This document shows positions 1-38,975 of a stretch of 64,000 nt of DNA, piece by piece. Source of the DNA: Anas platyrhynchos (Eukaryota; Chordata; Aves; Anseriformes; Anatidae); contig NC_092591.1 of NCBI RefSeq assembly GCF_047663525.1, positions 33,389,001 through 33,453,000 of the forward strand, written 5' to 3'. Position 1 is the first letter of the stretch. Every line of letters begins with the position of its first letter. A model generated the notes under the pieces. It saw only the letters and a program-made list of their open reading frames with translations. It did not search any database and was not told where the DNA came from. Both the position numbers and the translations under genes were made by a program.

Positions 1-327
1 ATAGTGTTTTACTAGGGAAACTAAAGATTAAGTAAGCTGCATAGGCTGGTAAAGAGATCTAGCTTATTGCACTCAAATACTTTTTCTCTCCAAAACAAGT
101 TAGCTATAATAGCTGTAAGTCATAGTAAGAATTTTAATGTTGGATCACAAGCTGAGAATCGTCAACAAAGGTATTTTTAGTGTAATTTGTGTTAGCTGTG
201 AACATCTTATATATAGAAAAACTTCCAACATATAAAATGCATCTTCTACTCCTTTTGTGTTCTGTAATATGGCTTACTTTCCTTGTAGGTGACTAATTTT
301 TGTCCTTACACTTCTGATAACTTTCAG
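1..327. other. NUSAP1 intronic sequence at window edge
   Basis: AT-rich sequence ending in the acceptor used by the exon at 328. No coding block resembling the preceding NUSAP1 exons is seen, so it is read as intron. Confidence 0.7.
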
Positions 328-503
328 GTTCTCAGAAGCCACAAAAGATAATGAGCATAAGCGCTCTCTTACCAAGACTCCATCTAGAATGTCTCCATAC
401 TTAAACGAATTCTGCACACCTGATAGCCAGAAGAGCTGCAAACGCCTAAGTACGAAAAGCAGCAAGAGGGATACAAGAAATAATGATCTGGCTGCATCAA
501 AGG
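328..503 (+). CDS. NUSAP1: NUSAP1 coding exon, fourth from last
   Basis: Acceptor ctttcag|G at 327/328 and donor AAGG|gtaaag at 503/504. The first base completes a codon begun in the upstream exon and the exon ends in phase 1. It encodes [18 protein letters not shown] followed by a poorly conserved S/K/R-rich segment ending LAASKG. Confidence 0.92.
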
Positions 504-2643
504 GTAAAGTGGATGGCGATTTTGTTTTTTGCATGAAGACTTATTTGTACTGAATGGTTATATAATTCTTATAGCACAATATAATGTAGGTCCGTGTTTT
601 AATTTCAATCTCTAATTTATGACTGATTCTTCAGAAACTGCAGCAGTTTATTTCCTTCAGTTTCCAGTATTTAAATTTAAATGTTTAGCTGCTAAAATCT
701 AAACAGGTAGTAAGCATAAAGACTTTGAATACCTAGCTACCTACAGAAAAGCCTGTGGGGGATAGAAAAAGTTCTGGACCTTTATGGATCACATAGGAAA
801 AGGTTGACATAACTCATATGGGGAGATTCCTATGGTGGGAGGTGTTTCTGATGCCTTTTCAAAGGTCTCATTCTCCTTGTGGGATAGGTTTGCACCAGTT
901 ATCTAGCTGTGTTTTAGGACAACCTGATATTATCAGCCTCAGCAACCTTAATTAGGTCAGGATTCAGAACCCTGTATGTAGGAAAGAGGAATTCTTCTGA
1001 TCATTAGTACTCTGCACCACCACAGCTCTGCTAACAGTTGATATGATATCCTGGCATCACCAGGTACATCAACTCCAAGTTCTTGACCTCTGCTACCTAT
1101 CTTGCTATATGATAATTTTGGTATTTTTTGGGGTGGCAGGTCCAGTGAGCTGCATCTGTACAATATTGATTTCAGTGGTAGCAGAAGGTAGCATTTAATG
1201 GCTCTTTGGTCTTGAGAGTTGTACCATGGTCCTCACTGATCTATTTACGTAGCAAGTTGGAAAGTATGTTCTTGCTACTACAATTAATAAGTACAACAAT
1301 TCAATGTTTTTTTGTAGTTGTTACCCCCTTCAAGTTTGGAGCTCACTCTGCAGAGCCTACAAGCACAAAGAAGACATTTGATCTCAAAGCAAGTCTCTCA
1401 AGGCCACTTCGTTATCAACCACATAAAGGTACAGTGATCCTTTATTGGTCATATTACTTATTAAATGCTCATAAAAATAAGGCACTGAGCTACTTTGCTA
1501 CATCATGTTGTGTATTCATCTTTTATTTATTTTCCCTGTCCCTTTTTCTTGAGATTCCCAAGTAGTTTTTGGGCTGTTGTTAAATTTCTACATGATGCAT
1601 GCTTTGAGAGCCTCATTACTGAAAAATATCTCAATGAACAAAATCTCATGAATACAGAAATAAATGTCCATGTATTGCACTGAATATGAGTATGCACAAA
1701 GAATTTGAGATTAAAAACCTTATTGTGTAAAGGATCATTTCTTTATTAAAAGTGCATATTTGTGGGAGAAGCAAAGCATCTGAAATGTTCTTCGTGTAAT
1801 TACTGTTACCTGGAAAACTACTCATAAGAAATGGGCTGCTGAAACTAATAATACAACTGAAGAGGCATTTTGTCGTGCAGGCAGACAGCAAAGAACAAGC
1901 TAGCTAGTATAAAATTCACAGTAAGTTAAGCACATAAGTACTAAACTGTAGTAATTCAGTAACCTGTCTTTGCCTCTGACTTGTAGGACGATTAAAACCT
2001 TGGGGAGAAAGCAAAGAAAATACTGTTATAAATAAGTCTGTCAGTAGCAACGTCTCTTCACGTAAGAAAGATTACAAACAGCCACGTCTCCAGACAAGGT
2101 TAGTATAACATTAGCTCTTTATGAATAGTGTTATTTAAAATAATGTGATAGCTCGCTTTTTTAGTATTAACATGTACAGTTCACAAAAGAATACTTCTGT
2201 ATTCACTTTGGCCTCCAGTACCTGTCCAGTAACACAAAGGCCAAGAAAGATGCAACTGTGAATCTGATAGACTTTTATTCTATGAGACCTTCCAATTCTA
2301 GCATTTGGATACTTGCCTTAATCTCAAAAGAGAATGAATATTGACAAGCTGTGACCTTGAATGTTAGACCTGTACATCTAAGCAGAAGTACTAGTCTGTT
2401 CAGATTTGATTGAAAATGGAACTGTTGCGCATGGTTAATGTGGCATATTGGTTAAATAGATGTCAAGCCTTGGTCACCTTCATATTCCTTGGGTTGCTTG
2501 TGTCTCTGCCTTTAACATAACTTGATATGGTCTCATTCTTTTTTTTTTTCTTCAGGGAAGAAAGGCGGGAGAAGCATGAGCAGGAGAGAAAAAAGAAAAA
2601 GGCTCAGGTTCTTGGAAACCGTAGAGGATTATCTGTAGGTTAA
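328..2643 (+). CDS. NUSAP1: NUSAP1, nucleolar and spindle-associated protein 1 (C-terminal part, 4 exons)
   Basis: Microtubule-binding, microtubule-bundling protein of the mitotic spindle, nucleolar in interphase (known of the family). Seen here: coding exons 328-503, 1318-1428, 1987-2098 and 2556-2643, all with GT-AG borders and matching phases, giving the last 161 residues and a TGA-free frame ending in TAA at 2641-2643. Recognisable blocks are [41 protein letters not shown] and a basic, helix-prone tail ending [11 protein letters not shown]. These align in order with the human C terminus as I remember it. SKEN contains the KEN-type APC/C degron known in this protein. SP/TP sites (TPSRMSP, CTPD) fit mitotic kinase targeting. 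The stretch after TPSRMSP is divergent from human. The upstream exons lie outside the window. The introns of 814, 558 and 457 bp hold nothing I could identify. Confidence 0.95.
1318..1428 (+). CDS. NUSAP1: NUSAP1 coding exon, third from last
   Basis: Acceptor tttttgtag|TT and donor AAAG|gtacag, phase 1 to phase 1. It encodes [14 protein letters not shown] through [17 protein letters not shown], one of the best conserved NUSAP1 blocks. Confidence 0.94.
1987..2098 (+). CDS. NUSAP1: NUSAP1 coding exon, second from last (KEN box)
   Basis: Acceptor cttgtag|GA and donor ACAAG|gttagt. It encodes [18 protein letters not shown] through YKQPRLQTR. The KEN tripeptide corresponds to the known degron region of the family. 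Confidence 0.94.
2556..2643 (+). CDS. NUSAP1: NUSAP1 terminal coding exon
   Basis: A long T/C tract precedes acceptor cttcag|GG. The exon encodes [18 protein letters not shown] then [11 protein letters not shown] and stop TAA. This charged, helix-forming tail is typical of the NUSAP1 C terminus. The last residues (SVG) are shorter than and different from the human end. Confidence 0.95.
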
Positions 2644-3590
2644 AAAGAATCAGAAAAAGGCTGGATCTGACTGTAAATACTGTCCCTCTCATGTAAATAT
2701 TTGTACTGTCTGTACTTTAGAGTATAGGTCAGGTTGCTTATTAGTTAGTAGAATCCAGAGAGCTTTGAATGAGACCTTACAATGCATCTGAGCATAAGGC
2801 TTTCATGATCAACTTCTCCAATGAGATGAGAACCTAATAATACTTTAATGTAAATAACTCCCTTAACTAAAAAAATGTTAAAGCAGAAAATATAAGTGGA
2901 AAAGAGATGCTCAAGGAGCCTCCTTGTGATTCAGTATAGACTTCTCCACCAGGATGCATTTATCACCCACTGGAGTGTATGCTTTGAATTGCAAATGTTA
3001 AAATGTTCCACTGGTAAATTGAAGGAGGTATCTGCATGCCCTGTTCTCCAAATCAATCTTTAAATCCTGTAGCAACTGGAAGAGCCAGTTGTTCTGTATT
3101 CCTAACTGCAGCTCCGTGAAATAGTAGGGAACTTCTAGAAGAAAAGTATTAATGCTTTCTGGAAAGCTACAAAGCTTACAACATAGCATAGTTGTGAAAT
3201 ACCCTTTTTTAAAAAAGGGTTGTAATCAAGAAGTGGCTTTACAAGTTAACAGCTCTGTGCTTTGAACAGTTAAGTTTAGTTTTGTTCCTTTCTATGGTAA
3301 ATAGCAGATGTTATTTTTTTTGTTCTCTATGATGCTTAAAGGATGTGAATGTAGTGCTGAAGAATGCTCAATGCCTTGTATTCAAAAACTGATGTTACAA
3401 AAAAAAACAGAAGCTGTCTGGATTTGTTATGGATGAAACAGTGACTGGAAACGTAATGTAGCAGTTGTAATCTCAGCTATTCTAGTGAGCAAATACTGAA
3501 ATGAATTTAGTATTGTCATATGCTGAAATGTCAAGCTCATTTTTTATAAAGTTAATGGGGGAAATAAATATTTTGTACATATCTTGATAG
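2644..3590 (+). other. NUSAP1: NUSAP1 3'UTR with poly(A) signal
   Basis: AT-rich, non-coding sequence follows the TAA. A canonical AATAAA lies at 3563-3568, followed by T/G-rich sequence suitable for cleavage near 3585-3595. A perfect 20-bp palindrome (ACCCTTTTTT and its reverse complement) sits at 3201-3220. The 3' end is inferred from the signal only. Confidence 0.65.
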
Positions 3591-4490
3591 TTACGTGATC
3601 TACTGTGTATAACTACCTCCTCCATGTAGCATGTTTTGTTCACATTTTTCTTTATTACTCAGTCTCTCTTTCTGTAAGTGACTAGTTTTCCTTACTGATT
3701 TGCCTGCCTACCCCTTCTTGAATGCATGTGTCTGATACCTTTAGAAAGGATGAATGTTACCATTCTTCTGCTCTTAAATGATCTAATTCTGTGCAAGAGG
3801 AAAAGGATAGTACAAGACAGCTTCAACTTGCTTATTTGTGGTCTCTTCCACATACAGTATAGCTATGTTCAGCATTTTTAAGGTACATTTAAGTAACAAC
3901 GAAACTCTGAAGGATGTCAAAGCTTTGATTGGGCTGTTTGTGACATCTAAAACAACAATTGAGCAATTGTTCTTTAAGAGTTATTGAAAGTTACTGAAAA
4001 CCAGACTTCTCAAAAATGTTTTACAATACACATCAGAAAAACATCATCTGCCTAATCCCCAGTAATGGTGCTAATCAAGCTAAGGTATGAGTTTGCAGGC
4101 AACAAACACTAACAGGGACTTCCCCTCAAACCACCATTGGAGTTTTCAGTGTTGTAGAGCTAAAGGCATAAGGCTATCATCAACGGCTCTAAAATAAGAG
4201 CTAAATCCAGTTCATAGCTACTCTTTCAATCTTGACAGCCGCAGCAGCTTTTTCTTTTTTTAGTTATTCACAGGAGCCAAAAGCTAAAGGTTGGAATACT
4301 TTTGGTCCTGCTCTCTGCACCATCCATTAACCACTGTCCTTCACTGTATTAATTCCCAGCATAGTTTTTCCAGTTTAAAATTACACAGTTGTAATAAAAC
4401 TAGACAGTTGTAAAATACTTGGGTCTATAAACAATGCACTGTAAAATGAAATTGCTGTGTACTGAGAAACAACAATGCATTCATGACATT
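3591..4490. other. Convergent intergenic gap, NUSAP1 to NDUFAF1
   Basis: About 0.9 kb between the predicted poly(A) sites of two tail-to-tail genes. No open frame, repeat family or RNA gene was recognised. Confidence 0.5.
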
Positions 4491-4496
4491 TTTATT
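4491..4496 (-). terminator. NDUFAF1: NDUFAF1 poly(A) signal (candidate)
   Basis: TTTATT on the plus strand reads AATAAA on the minus strand, 274 bp beyond the NDUFAF1 stop codon. It is the nearest canonical hexamer downstream of the stop. An ATTAAA variant lies nearer, around 4666-4671. Confidence 0.5.
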
Positions 4497-4769
4497 TCTG
4501 TGAAGGTCAGAACAGAAGTCAAAACTCAGCCAGTCAATAGTTACTACTTTGTAACCATGTATTGCAGCTCCCCTTGGGCTGTGTAGGTGCAGTCTCATGA
4601 ACTCTGCATTTGGCAGCTGAAAGACACCAACAGTTTGCTACAGTCAATGCTTCGTGCACTTAACTTTTTAATGTTTCAATAGAACCTTCAAGTTGTTAGA
4701 ACCCACACCTGAAGTATTCTATAAAAATTAACTAGGCAGCTGAAGAATGTTCCAAAGGACATGAGCTGT

Positions 4770-4910
4770 TCAAATTTGAGTGTTCCTATCATATATTTCA
4801 TAGGCGAATTCTTCTGTATGCGCTCTATCGTTTATCAGGCCAATAAAATCAATTTCCAGCTGGAATGGACCATTTACTTTATCTCCCAGGGTGAATCCAA
4901 GGGTACTAAC
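4770..4910 (-). CDS. NDUFAF1: NDUFAF1 terminal coding exon
   Basis: Acceptor cttctag|GTT at 4911/4910, 46 codons and TGA at 4772-4770. It encodes [34 protein letters not shown] and a short divergent tail ending NTQI. Confidence 0.95.
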   Translation of the reverse strand, partial: VSTLGFTLGDKVNGPFQLEIDFIGLINDRAHTEEFAYEIYDRNTQI

Positions 4911-7900
4911 CTAGAAGATACACATATTAAAGTACTGGTTAAAATAACATTACAATTTAATAGTTATCTGCTACTTGCAGCTTTTACAGTTTGCAGCCAT
5001 TCACTTCAGTATTTGCTTGAAATGCAGCAGTATTTCTTAAGCTGTGAGGGCTTTACCTATCACATTTTCAATACAGACTCCCAAGAGGAAGCTATTTCAC
5101 ATTTGCTTTTCTACCACAATGTTGAACTGTGCATTACAAATGGTCTGAGTCTAGAGCAACACCATAACTTTAATCTTTTAAGATTGCATAGTGCCAGTTT
5201 TGTCACAATTAGGTGTACAAACATTTTCATCATGTCTGTTACAGTTCTAGTGTGAGCAGGAAATAAAAATGTAACAAAAGAGGGAACTTTCATTCTAGAG
5301 CAAGTCATAGACTTGGCATAATGTGAAAATGCACCAAAACAGAAATTTTAAAATATAAGAAGCTTTGTTGCTGAGTTTTATATTTCAGTAAGTGCCCTAG
5401 ACACATTTTCCCATTTAAAATAATGTTCTTAAATAGAATACCCCTCGTTCCTTCCCCACTGCTACGCTAGTAAAAACAAGCAACCATCACCACTATTTTA
5501 TTCCAACTGTATTAGTAAACTCGATAAAATCCCTGGGGCTCAGGGATGTTTCCCATTAGCCTATGCCTGAAAGCTTTCTCAGCTCTTGTATGTCACCAAT
5601 CATCTTTCAGAGACTCCAGCATTATCACTTCTCAAAACAAGTTGGGTAACTAGTGGTGAGTCACCTATTAAGCTCTCAGTACCCCTAAACTCTGCTAAAA
5701 GTGCAGCTCTGATCTGTACTCATGGTTATAAGGACTGCTGTACATGCAGAAAAATAATGCCTGGGATGTGTCAGATTAAGGGTGAATAACCGTAGGCTGA
5801 GAATTGAGGATAAACATACATTGCAAACGCATGCTAAATAAGTAAAAGAGCAACGCTAAAGTGATTAAATGGATCACTTCATCACTCCTCTCAGATTGGT
5901 CTAGAGTTTCAACTACTTTATCTTCCCCAGAAGCAAGCTATAAAGTCAGGCCATTGACTTGCAGAGCCTGCAAAGGTTTTAAAGCTACATCTTTCTGGTT
6001 ATGGATTATTAGAGGAGTCACCTAAACTGTGCTCTGAAGAATTTATCCCTTTGTAAGCCCTAGATACATTGTCTATGATATAAGTTTGCTTTTAATGTTT
6101 TTGGCAGTACTGTGCCAACTTGTACACTAGATTTCTCAGCCATCACTTTGATCATTCCTCCAAAAAAAAAAATTTTGAACAGCCAAGTAAGTAGTGAGCT
6201 GTTTCTTGGTTATCTAAATATCTTAAAAATATCTTCGGAGCTACTTTGAAGTAAACTGACACTGTAATCACAAAGCAGGATAATTTAAATGAAAAGGGTA
6301 AGCACACAAGAATAATTAACTTATAACAGGAAGAGACCCCTCAATTTCAAATTCACTAAAATTAAATACCTCAAGGATTTCCAAGTCATTTATAAATGAC
6401 AAGTATTCATAGAAAGTATATTTCAGACTGATTAAGCCTATAGAAAACTTGCCTTGTCTAACCAGATAGGGTGCTGGTTATCCTGGACTCTTCCTCGACT
6501 GGAGAGAAAGAATTTGGAGAATGGAATCTGACAGGAAAAAAAAGAACAAAACCAACAAAAAACAGACTTCAGTGTCACTAGCATATAGAATAAAAACTTA
6601 GTAAATGAAGTCACACCCTACATTTGGTTCCAGCACTGTTCAGGTCCTTACAAGTGGCACAGAGGAAAGTTCATGAGCTTACCCTTATTTCCTCCCAGTA
6701 TGGCCCTCCTCGGGTGAACATGAAGTAGTTGTACAGATCGTCCTTGTGATGAGAGAAGTAAGGGTCTGTATAAATGTTTACCATCCAAGGTCTGCCATCA
6801 CCACGGACACGTAAATGCAGACTGTTGAAGTTTGACCAGTCGTAATACTTCTTCCTAGCAAAAGATCCCTACAAATTATTAATAAACAGAATTATTCCTC
6901 CTTCAGACTTGAAGGGAAATTTCCATTACAAAGAACAGTGCTACTGCTTTGATCGCTGCCCTTGTTCTCGCTGTAAATACTATCTCCTATGACACAGTGG
7001 AAATGAGGTTTCTCTTTCATCATACCAGGCACTGATCTCTGCGAACTTCCTTCAGCACTGTACGAGAGCCTGCAAAACCTACTATCGCTGCTCTGAAGAC
7101 CCAAGCTAATTATAAATCACAGCCTCGTAGCTATCAGAAATTAGATCTCTTTCCTCGGACCAGATTCCCTACCAGGCACACACACAAATGCTACAATGGC
7201 AGATCAGGCCTGTAGTTCATTACGTTTAATATTCTGTGGTTGGTACCAGGCTACTCAGAGGAGGTTACAAGAAATTGCATATGTGGGATAATTTATCCCT
7301 GTGGTAACTTACTTCCCTTACTAAAGACTGACATGATCACTGAAAGCATTTATATGCTTTCCAACACTTTTTGTCATTAACTGTGCATAATGATCCAGAC
7401 TACAAGCATATTGAATCCTCGAGTGCATTTTTTCCAAAGATCTTAGAAGCCTCAACGTTGTGATTTGCACATGGGCTGACCAAATAACCTTCAGAGAGTT
7501 ACAGAGGTCGTTGGAGCCAGAGGGGGTTGCCAGGGCTATTCGTGACCAGAACTGCTCAAACCAAGTCAAAATTAGCACCAAGAAGTAAAGGTTTCCCCTT
7601 TACTTTACAGCACCACTACAGCTACCTATTAACCTTTCTTCTATGAACCCATCTTGTAAGTCACAGGATCAGCAGATAATCAATTTATGGTTTTGCCAGT
7701 TTTGAGCGTTCTTACTTATATAAAGTGGAGCCTTTGTATTTATGTTTTTACCATCTAACCTCAACCTGTATTATAAAGATGGACTGATGGACCCTTCACT
7801 ACCTCAGAATTAGGAAATGAACATTCGAACCACATTTGCACAAGTTCATAGCAATCTTGGGAACTCTGGTAAGATTCAACCCCCTGTTCCATTCACCTGA

Positions 7901-9176
7901 CCTGGTGTCACCAATGTAAGCAGTGTTCCTCTGCCTCTCATTTGCCCATTGATTTGGCTTGCTTAAGTCCTCTGCTATCCAAGTTGCAAATAACAGAACA
8001 GTCTAAAAAGGGATTTTTTTTTAACACACCGACTCGAAGTGTTACTTTGCTTTTTGAAGATGTTTAAATATAAGAAATGAAAAAAGCAGTACCTATAGCA
8101 AGCACATCAATTTCTGGTTCCGATTTGCTCAATTTAGATCTATCAAATATTTGTCTTGCTTTTTCTGATACACAGTAGGAGTCAGGCCTTTAAAACAAAC
8201 ATTTCAAAGCATTATTTTCTGTACCTATAAGGAAAAAAACAATGAGCTTGTTCACCTAAACCAAGTTTGATGAATAGGCCAATCTAAAGCCCAGAAAATT
8301 TGCCCTTACAACACATTCAATTAACTTCCAATTTAGAGAGACTCATTTATTTTAATTGTACCAATTTTAGATCTAACGGTTCATTACAGATCCTTCACTC
8401 GTAAGGAGGCAGCAAACAGGGCTGTCTTAATGATGTCCTATTGTACATTAGCAAATGATCAAACGTATTGTTCCTTTTCTAAGAAAGAAGAACAAAATCT
8501 GAGTAAAAGTTACTGCCAAGTCAAAGGACACAGCAGCAATCACATCTGAGAAGGAATGCCTAATATTCCTGAAGGCAATCAGTTACAACTGCAGTAAACC
8601 ACAAATCACAGAAAAATGCTCTCTGATTAAATAACAGATGCTATGATAGCACGAAACTGCACTTACCACTGGTGGCTTGGCTCTCATGCTGCAATATCCA
8701 CTGTATTTTGTCTCCCCATCGCGAGGTACTTCGGTATTGAGAGTTCCATACAGCAGAGCAGCCTGGTTATTCCTACCCAGTTTTAGGTAAACTTCACTTT
8801 TCCCTCCAATCTCTACATCAGAGGAAACAACCCATTTATTTATATCTTCCTGGCTCCGAAACTCCCACAACACCTTTGTCTGTTGCAACAGGTACTGATC
8901 AAACCCACGGCCTTCGGGTCCTCTTAAGTGATCTTTGGCCTCCTTCTTCAGCAAGCTCAGCTGAGTCTTTAAGGCATCGATGCCCTTCTTAAAATTGAAA
9001 TCAACCTTTGGCCAAGACGGCGTTTTCTCAGGCTGTGACCCTGGCCTCCTGTAACTGCTGTACAATTTTGACGTGGGCTCAGCGAGGACTGATCCAAGCA
9101 AGGGCTGCAGGACGTTGTGCCTGCAGCAGCGGCCACGCAAGCCAGCGCCGTTCAGCACCGTGACAGTCAGAGCCAT
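4770..9176 (-). CDS. NDUFAF1: NDUFAF1 (CIA30), complex I assembly factor
   Basis: Mitochondrial matrix chaperone-like protein of the CIA30 family, part of the MCIA complex that builds respiratory complex I (known). Seen: four coding exons on the minus strand, 9176-8667, 6868-6683, 6527-6453 and 4910-4770, all joining in phase 0, for 303 aa (human is about 327). Residues 1-40 are rich in Arg/Leu/Ser with few acids, a plausible mitochondrial presequence. [13 protein letters not shown] precedes the CIA30 domain (about residues 101-290). Within it are [73 protein letters not shown] and LEIDFIGLI, all family blocks. The ATG at 9176 has G at -3 and G at +4. Intron 3 needs a GC-AG donor. The gene is divergent from RTF1 across a CpG island and convergent with NUSAP1. 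Introns of 1798, 155 and 1542 bp hold nothing recognised. Confidence 0.96.
6453..6527 (-). CDS. NDUFAF1: NDUFAF1 coding exon 3, GC donor
   Basis: 25 codons: [19 protein letters not shown] then PIWLDK. Acceptor cctgtcag|ATT. The donor that keeps frame with the last exon is GACAAG|gcaagt at 6453/6452, a GC-AG intron with perfect consensus. The only nearby GT (CTG|gttaga, 11 nt upstream) would shift the frame. Confidence 0.92.
6683..6868 (-). CDS. NDUFAF1: NDUFAF1 coding exon 2
   Basis: 62 codons, acceptor tttgtag|GGA and donor ATAAGG|gtaagc. It encodes [30 protein letters not shown] and [15 protein letters not shown], the core CIA30 signature. Confidence 0.95.
8667..9176 (-). CDS. NDUFAF1: NDUFAF1 coding exon 1 (start codon)
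   Basis: ATG at 9176-9174 in good Kozak context. 170 codons to CCAGTG|gtaagt at 8667/8666, phase 0. It carries the presequence and the first part of the CIA30 domain. The frame runs into the intron to 8583 as an artefact of the open read-through. Confidence 0.95.
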
Positions 9177-9813
9177 TGCGGTAGGGCTGCGGGATGCGCC
9201 CCCAGCAAGGCAACGAGCGGGTCTGAAATCAGCTCATCAACGAAACCGGTATCCAGCGCTACCTGTAGCTACCGTAGCTTATCTTCACCTTCAGATGAAA
9301 AAGAGAAAAGGCAAAAATTAGAGCTTTACAAGCGTGATACGTTCATTTTTAAACGAAGCTTTGAAAAAGAAATCTCCGCAGCACTGCTGGCCCGAGCAGC
9401 TGCAGCACACCGCTACCCCTGACCCACCGCCCGATCACCCCCCGGCTCCCGGCAGGTCGCTCCTCTCCCTTCCCTTCCCTTCCCCACCTCCTCCTCCCCG
9501 CTCTCTATCGCGACAGCGGCCGACAGCGCAGAGCCCGTGCAGCCTCCCCGTGCTCCCGGCGCGGCCGCCTCACTCCTTCCGGGGCAGGCGGGGCGGGACC
9601 GGGGTCCCCCCGCGCTGTGCCCGGCGCTTCAGCCCCTCAGCCCCGCCACCGGCAGCGAGCCCCGAGCCGCGGGTCCCCCCCCCGGCCTCTCCCTCAGCCG
9701 CAGGGCCCGGGACCGGCGGCGGAGCCCGCGGCGCTGCCCCCCCTTCCCTCTCCCTCCCCCTCCGCCCCTCACCTCCCCTCAGCCGCCCCTCCCCGCTTCC
9801 CGCCCCGGCGCGC

Positions 9814-9825
9814 TGCGCATGCGCC
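9814..9825. promoter_or_regulatory. NRF1 binding site
   Basis: TGCGCATGCGCC matches the palindromic NRF1 consensus YGCGCAYGCGCR except at the last base. NRF1 drives many nuclear genes for mitochondrial proteins (known), which suits NDUFAF1. It lies 140 bp upstream of the RTF1 start codon and contains the ATG of the upstream ORF at 9819. Confidence 0.7.
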
Positions 9826-9887
9826 GTGCCCTTTGTGTCCCGGGCGGGCGGGCGGCGCGGGGCAGGCCGGGCCGCTCCAAGGGCCGC

Positions 9888-9908
9888 GCCGCCGCCGCCG
9901 CCGCCGCC
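9888..9908 (+). repeat. (GCC)7 triplet run in RTF1 leader
   Basis: Seven perfect GCC units upstream of the RTF1 start codon, read as poly-Ala in the upstream ORF. Confidence 0.9.
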
Positions 9909-9914
9909 GTTGGC

Positions 9915-9950
9915 GGGGAGGGAGGGAGGGAGGGCGGGCGGGAGGGGGGG
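9915..9950 (+). promoter_or_regulatory. G-quadruplex candidate in RTF1 5' leader
   Basis: Eight G-runs of three or more separated by single A or C bases, ending 15 nt before the RTF1 ATG. This exceeds the usual four-run quadruplex pattern. If transcribed it lies in the 5'UTR RNA. Confidence 0.7.
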
Positions 9951-9964
9951 CAGCCGGCACCGCC

Positions 9965-37930
<27,966 letters not shown>

Positions 37931-38975
37931 GCATGCCCACTCTGCTGCTTCTGACCCTGCATGCTCCATGATGATGTCCTACCTTTTCTTCCTCCCTTTT
38001 CAGTTCTCCCTTCTGGGTTGGAGCAGCAATGGAGCTGGGAAGAGACTCTTTAAAACTGCCAGTCATCTGTAACATAAACCATTCAACTATTTACTGTATA
38101 GACCTCCCTTCTTGCCCTTTCCTCCTGCCCCCCTCACAAATGTGGATCTGTGCTATTTGGGGTCTTCCCATTTCTTTTAGTTTGAGTTTTGTTTTTTTAT
38201 TTTGTTGATGCAGCTCGTTGGTCTACTCTGTGTTCAGTATTAGCCTGAGGTCTGGATTTCTGTAGGAATCTCTTGGTGGTCGCAGAATCAGCACTTGGTG
38301 ATCTCCCCTTACATACCACCACAGGCACAGTGAATAAACATTGGCGCGAGACCTTTGTGGCTGGAAGGTCATCTGCACTTTCTTCCTCCTCTTCTTCCTC
38401 CTTCATCCTAGCTTTGGAGAAGGGAATCTTCAAAAACTGGCTTAGGTTCAAAGTGTAAATTTTTTTGGGAGGGTTGTGTGACTTTTTTTCAGGTGTTTTT
38501 TATCATTTTTAAGCTGCAGTACTATTTGTATCCGTCTGTCACAGTTTACGGCTGTTTTGAATTTCTACCAGCTGTACTTGAGCATCTGAAATTGCAAGAA
38601 AGAAACTCATTAAATGTGATTCTTCTTACTAAAACGGCTTGGTTGATATAGCTGTTTAACTTCATGTTCCCTTTTTTACTTTCACTTAACTGATGAGAGA
38701 GAGGTACACAGCTCTTGATGTGGGACTTGTCATCTGTACCACATCTGGAGTCTCCAGCTTTAACTGAGTGGAGTAGCTCTTTCTGGGATGCCCCTGGGGT
38801 GCTCATTGGTTGGGCTTTAGTTTCTTCTCCAAGCCTCCAATATTATGCATTTGTTAAGTCATCGTGTATTCACTGGGCTCTAGCTCATGTTTGTTTCTTG
38901 CTTTGTGAACCATTTAAACCGGGCTTCTATGAAACAAACAAAAACTTAAAAAATAAAATCACTTTGTGTGAAAGG
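37931..38975 (+). other. RTF1: RTF1 3'UTR with poly(A) signals
   Basis: Non-coding sequence after TGA. Candidate signals: AATAAA 38333-38338, ATTAAA 38609-38614 and AATAAA 38952-38957. The last is followed by the GU-rich CTTTGTGTG, so it is the best main site. A further AATAAA near 40636 followed by T/G-rich sequence could serve a longer transcript. The end is inferred. Confidence 0.6.

Larger units (their letters stand above)
9177..9964. promoter_or_regulatory. Divergent CpG-island promoter of NDUFAF1 and RTF1
   Basis: 788 bp separate the two start codons. The stretch is strongly GC- and CpG-rich, above all from about 9410, and the island continues to about 10500 in RTF1 intron 1. It holds several GGGCGG/CCGCCC Sp1-type boxes (for example around 9841-9860), an NRF1 palindrome, GCC triplets and G-runs. 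No TATA box is evident. Transcription starts cannot be placed exactly; part of it must be the two 5'UTRs. Confidence 0.85.

Noticed and set aside
4761-5255. 164-codon plus-strand frame at 4.8-5.3 kb
   Set aside because: Its start is the antisense of the NDUFAF1 terminal exon and the rest is low-information 3'UTR/intron sequence.
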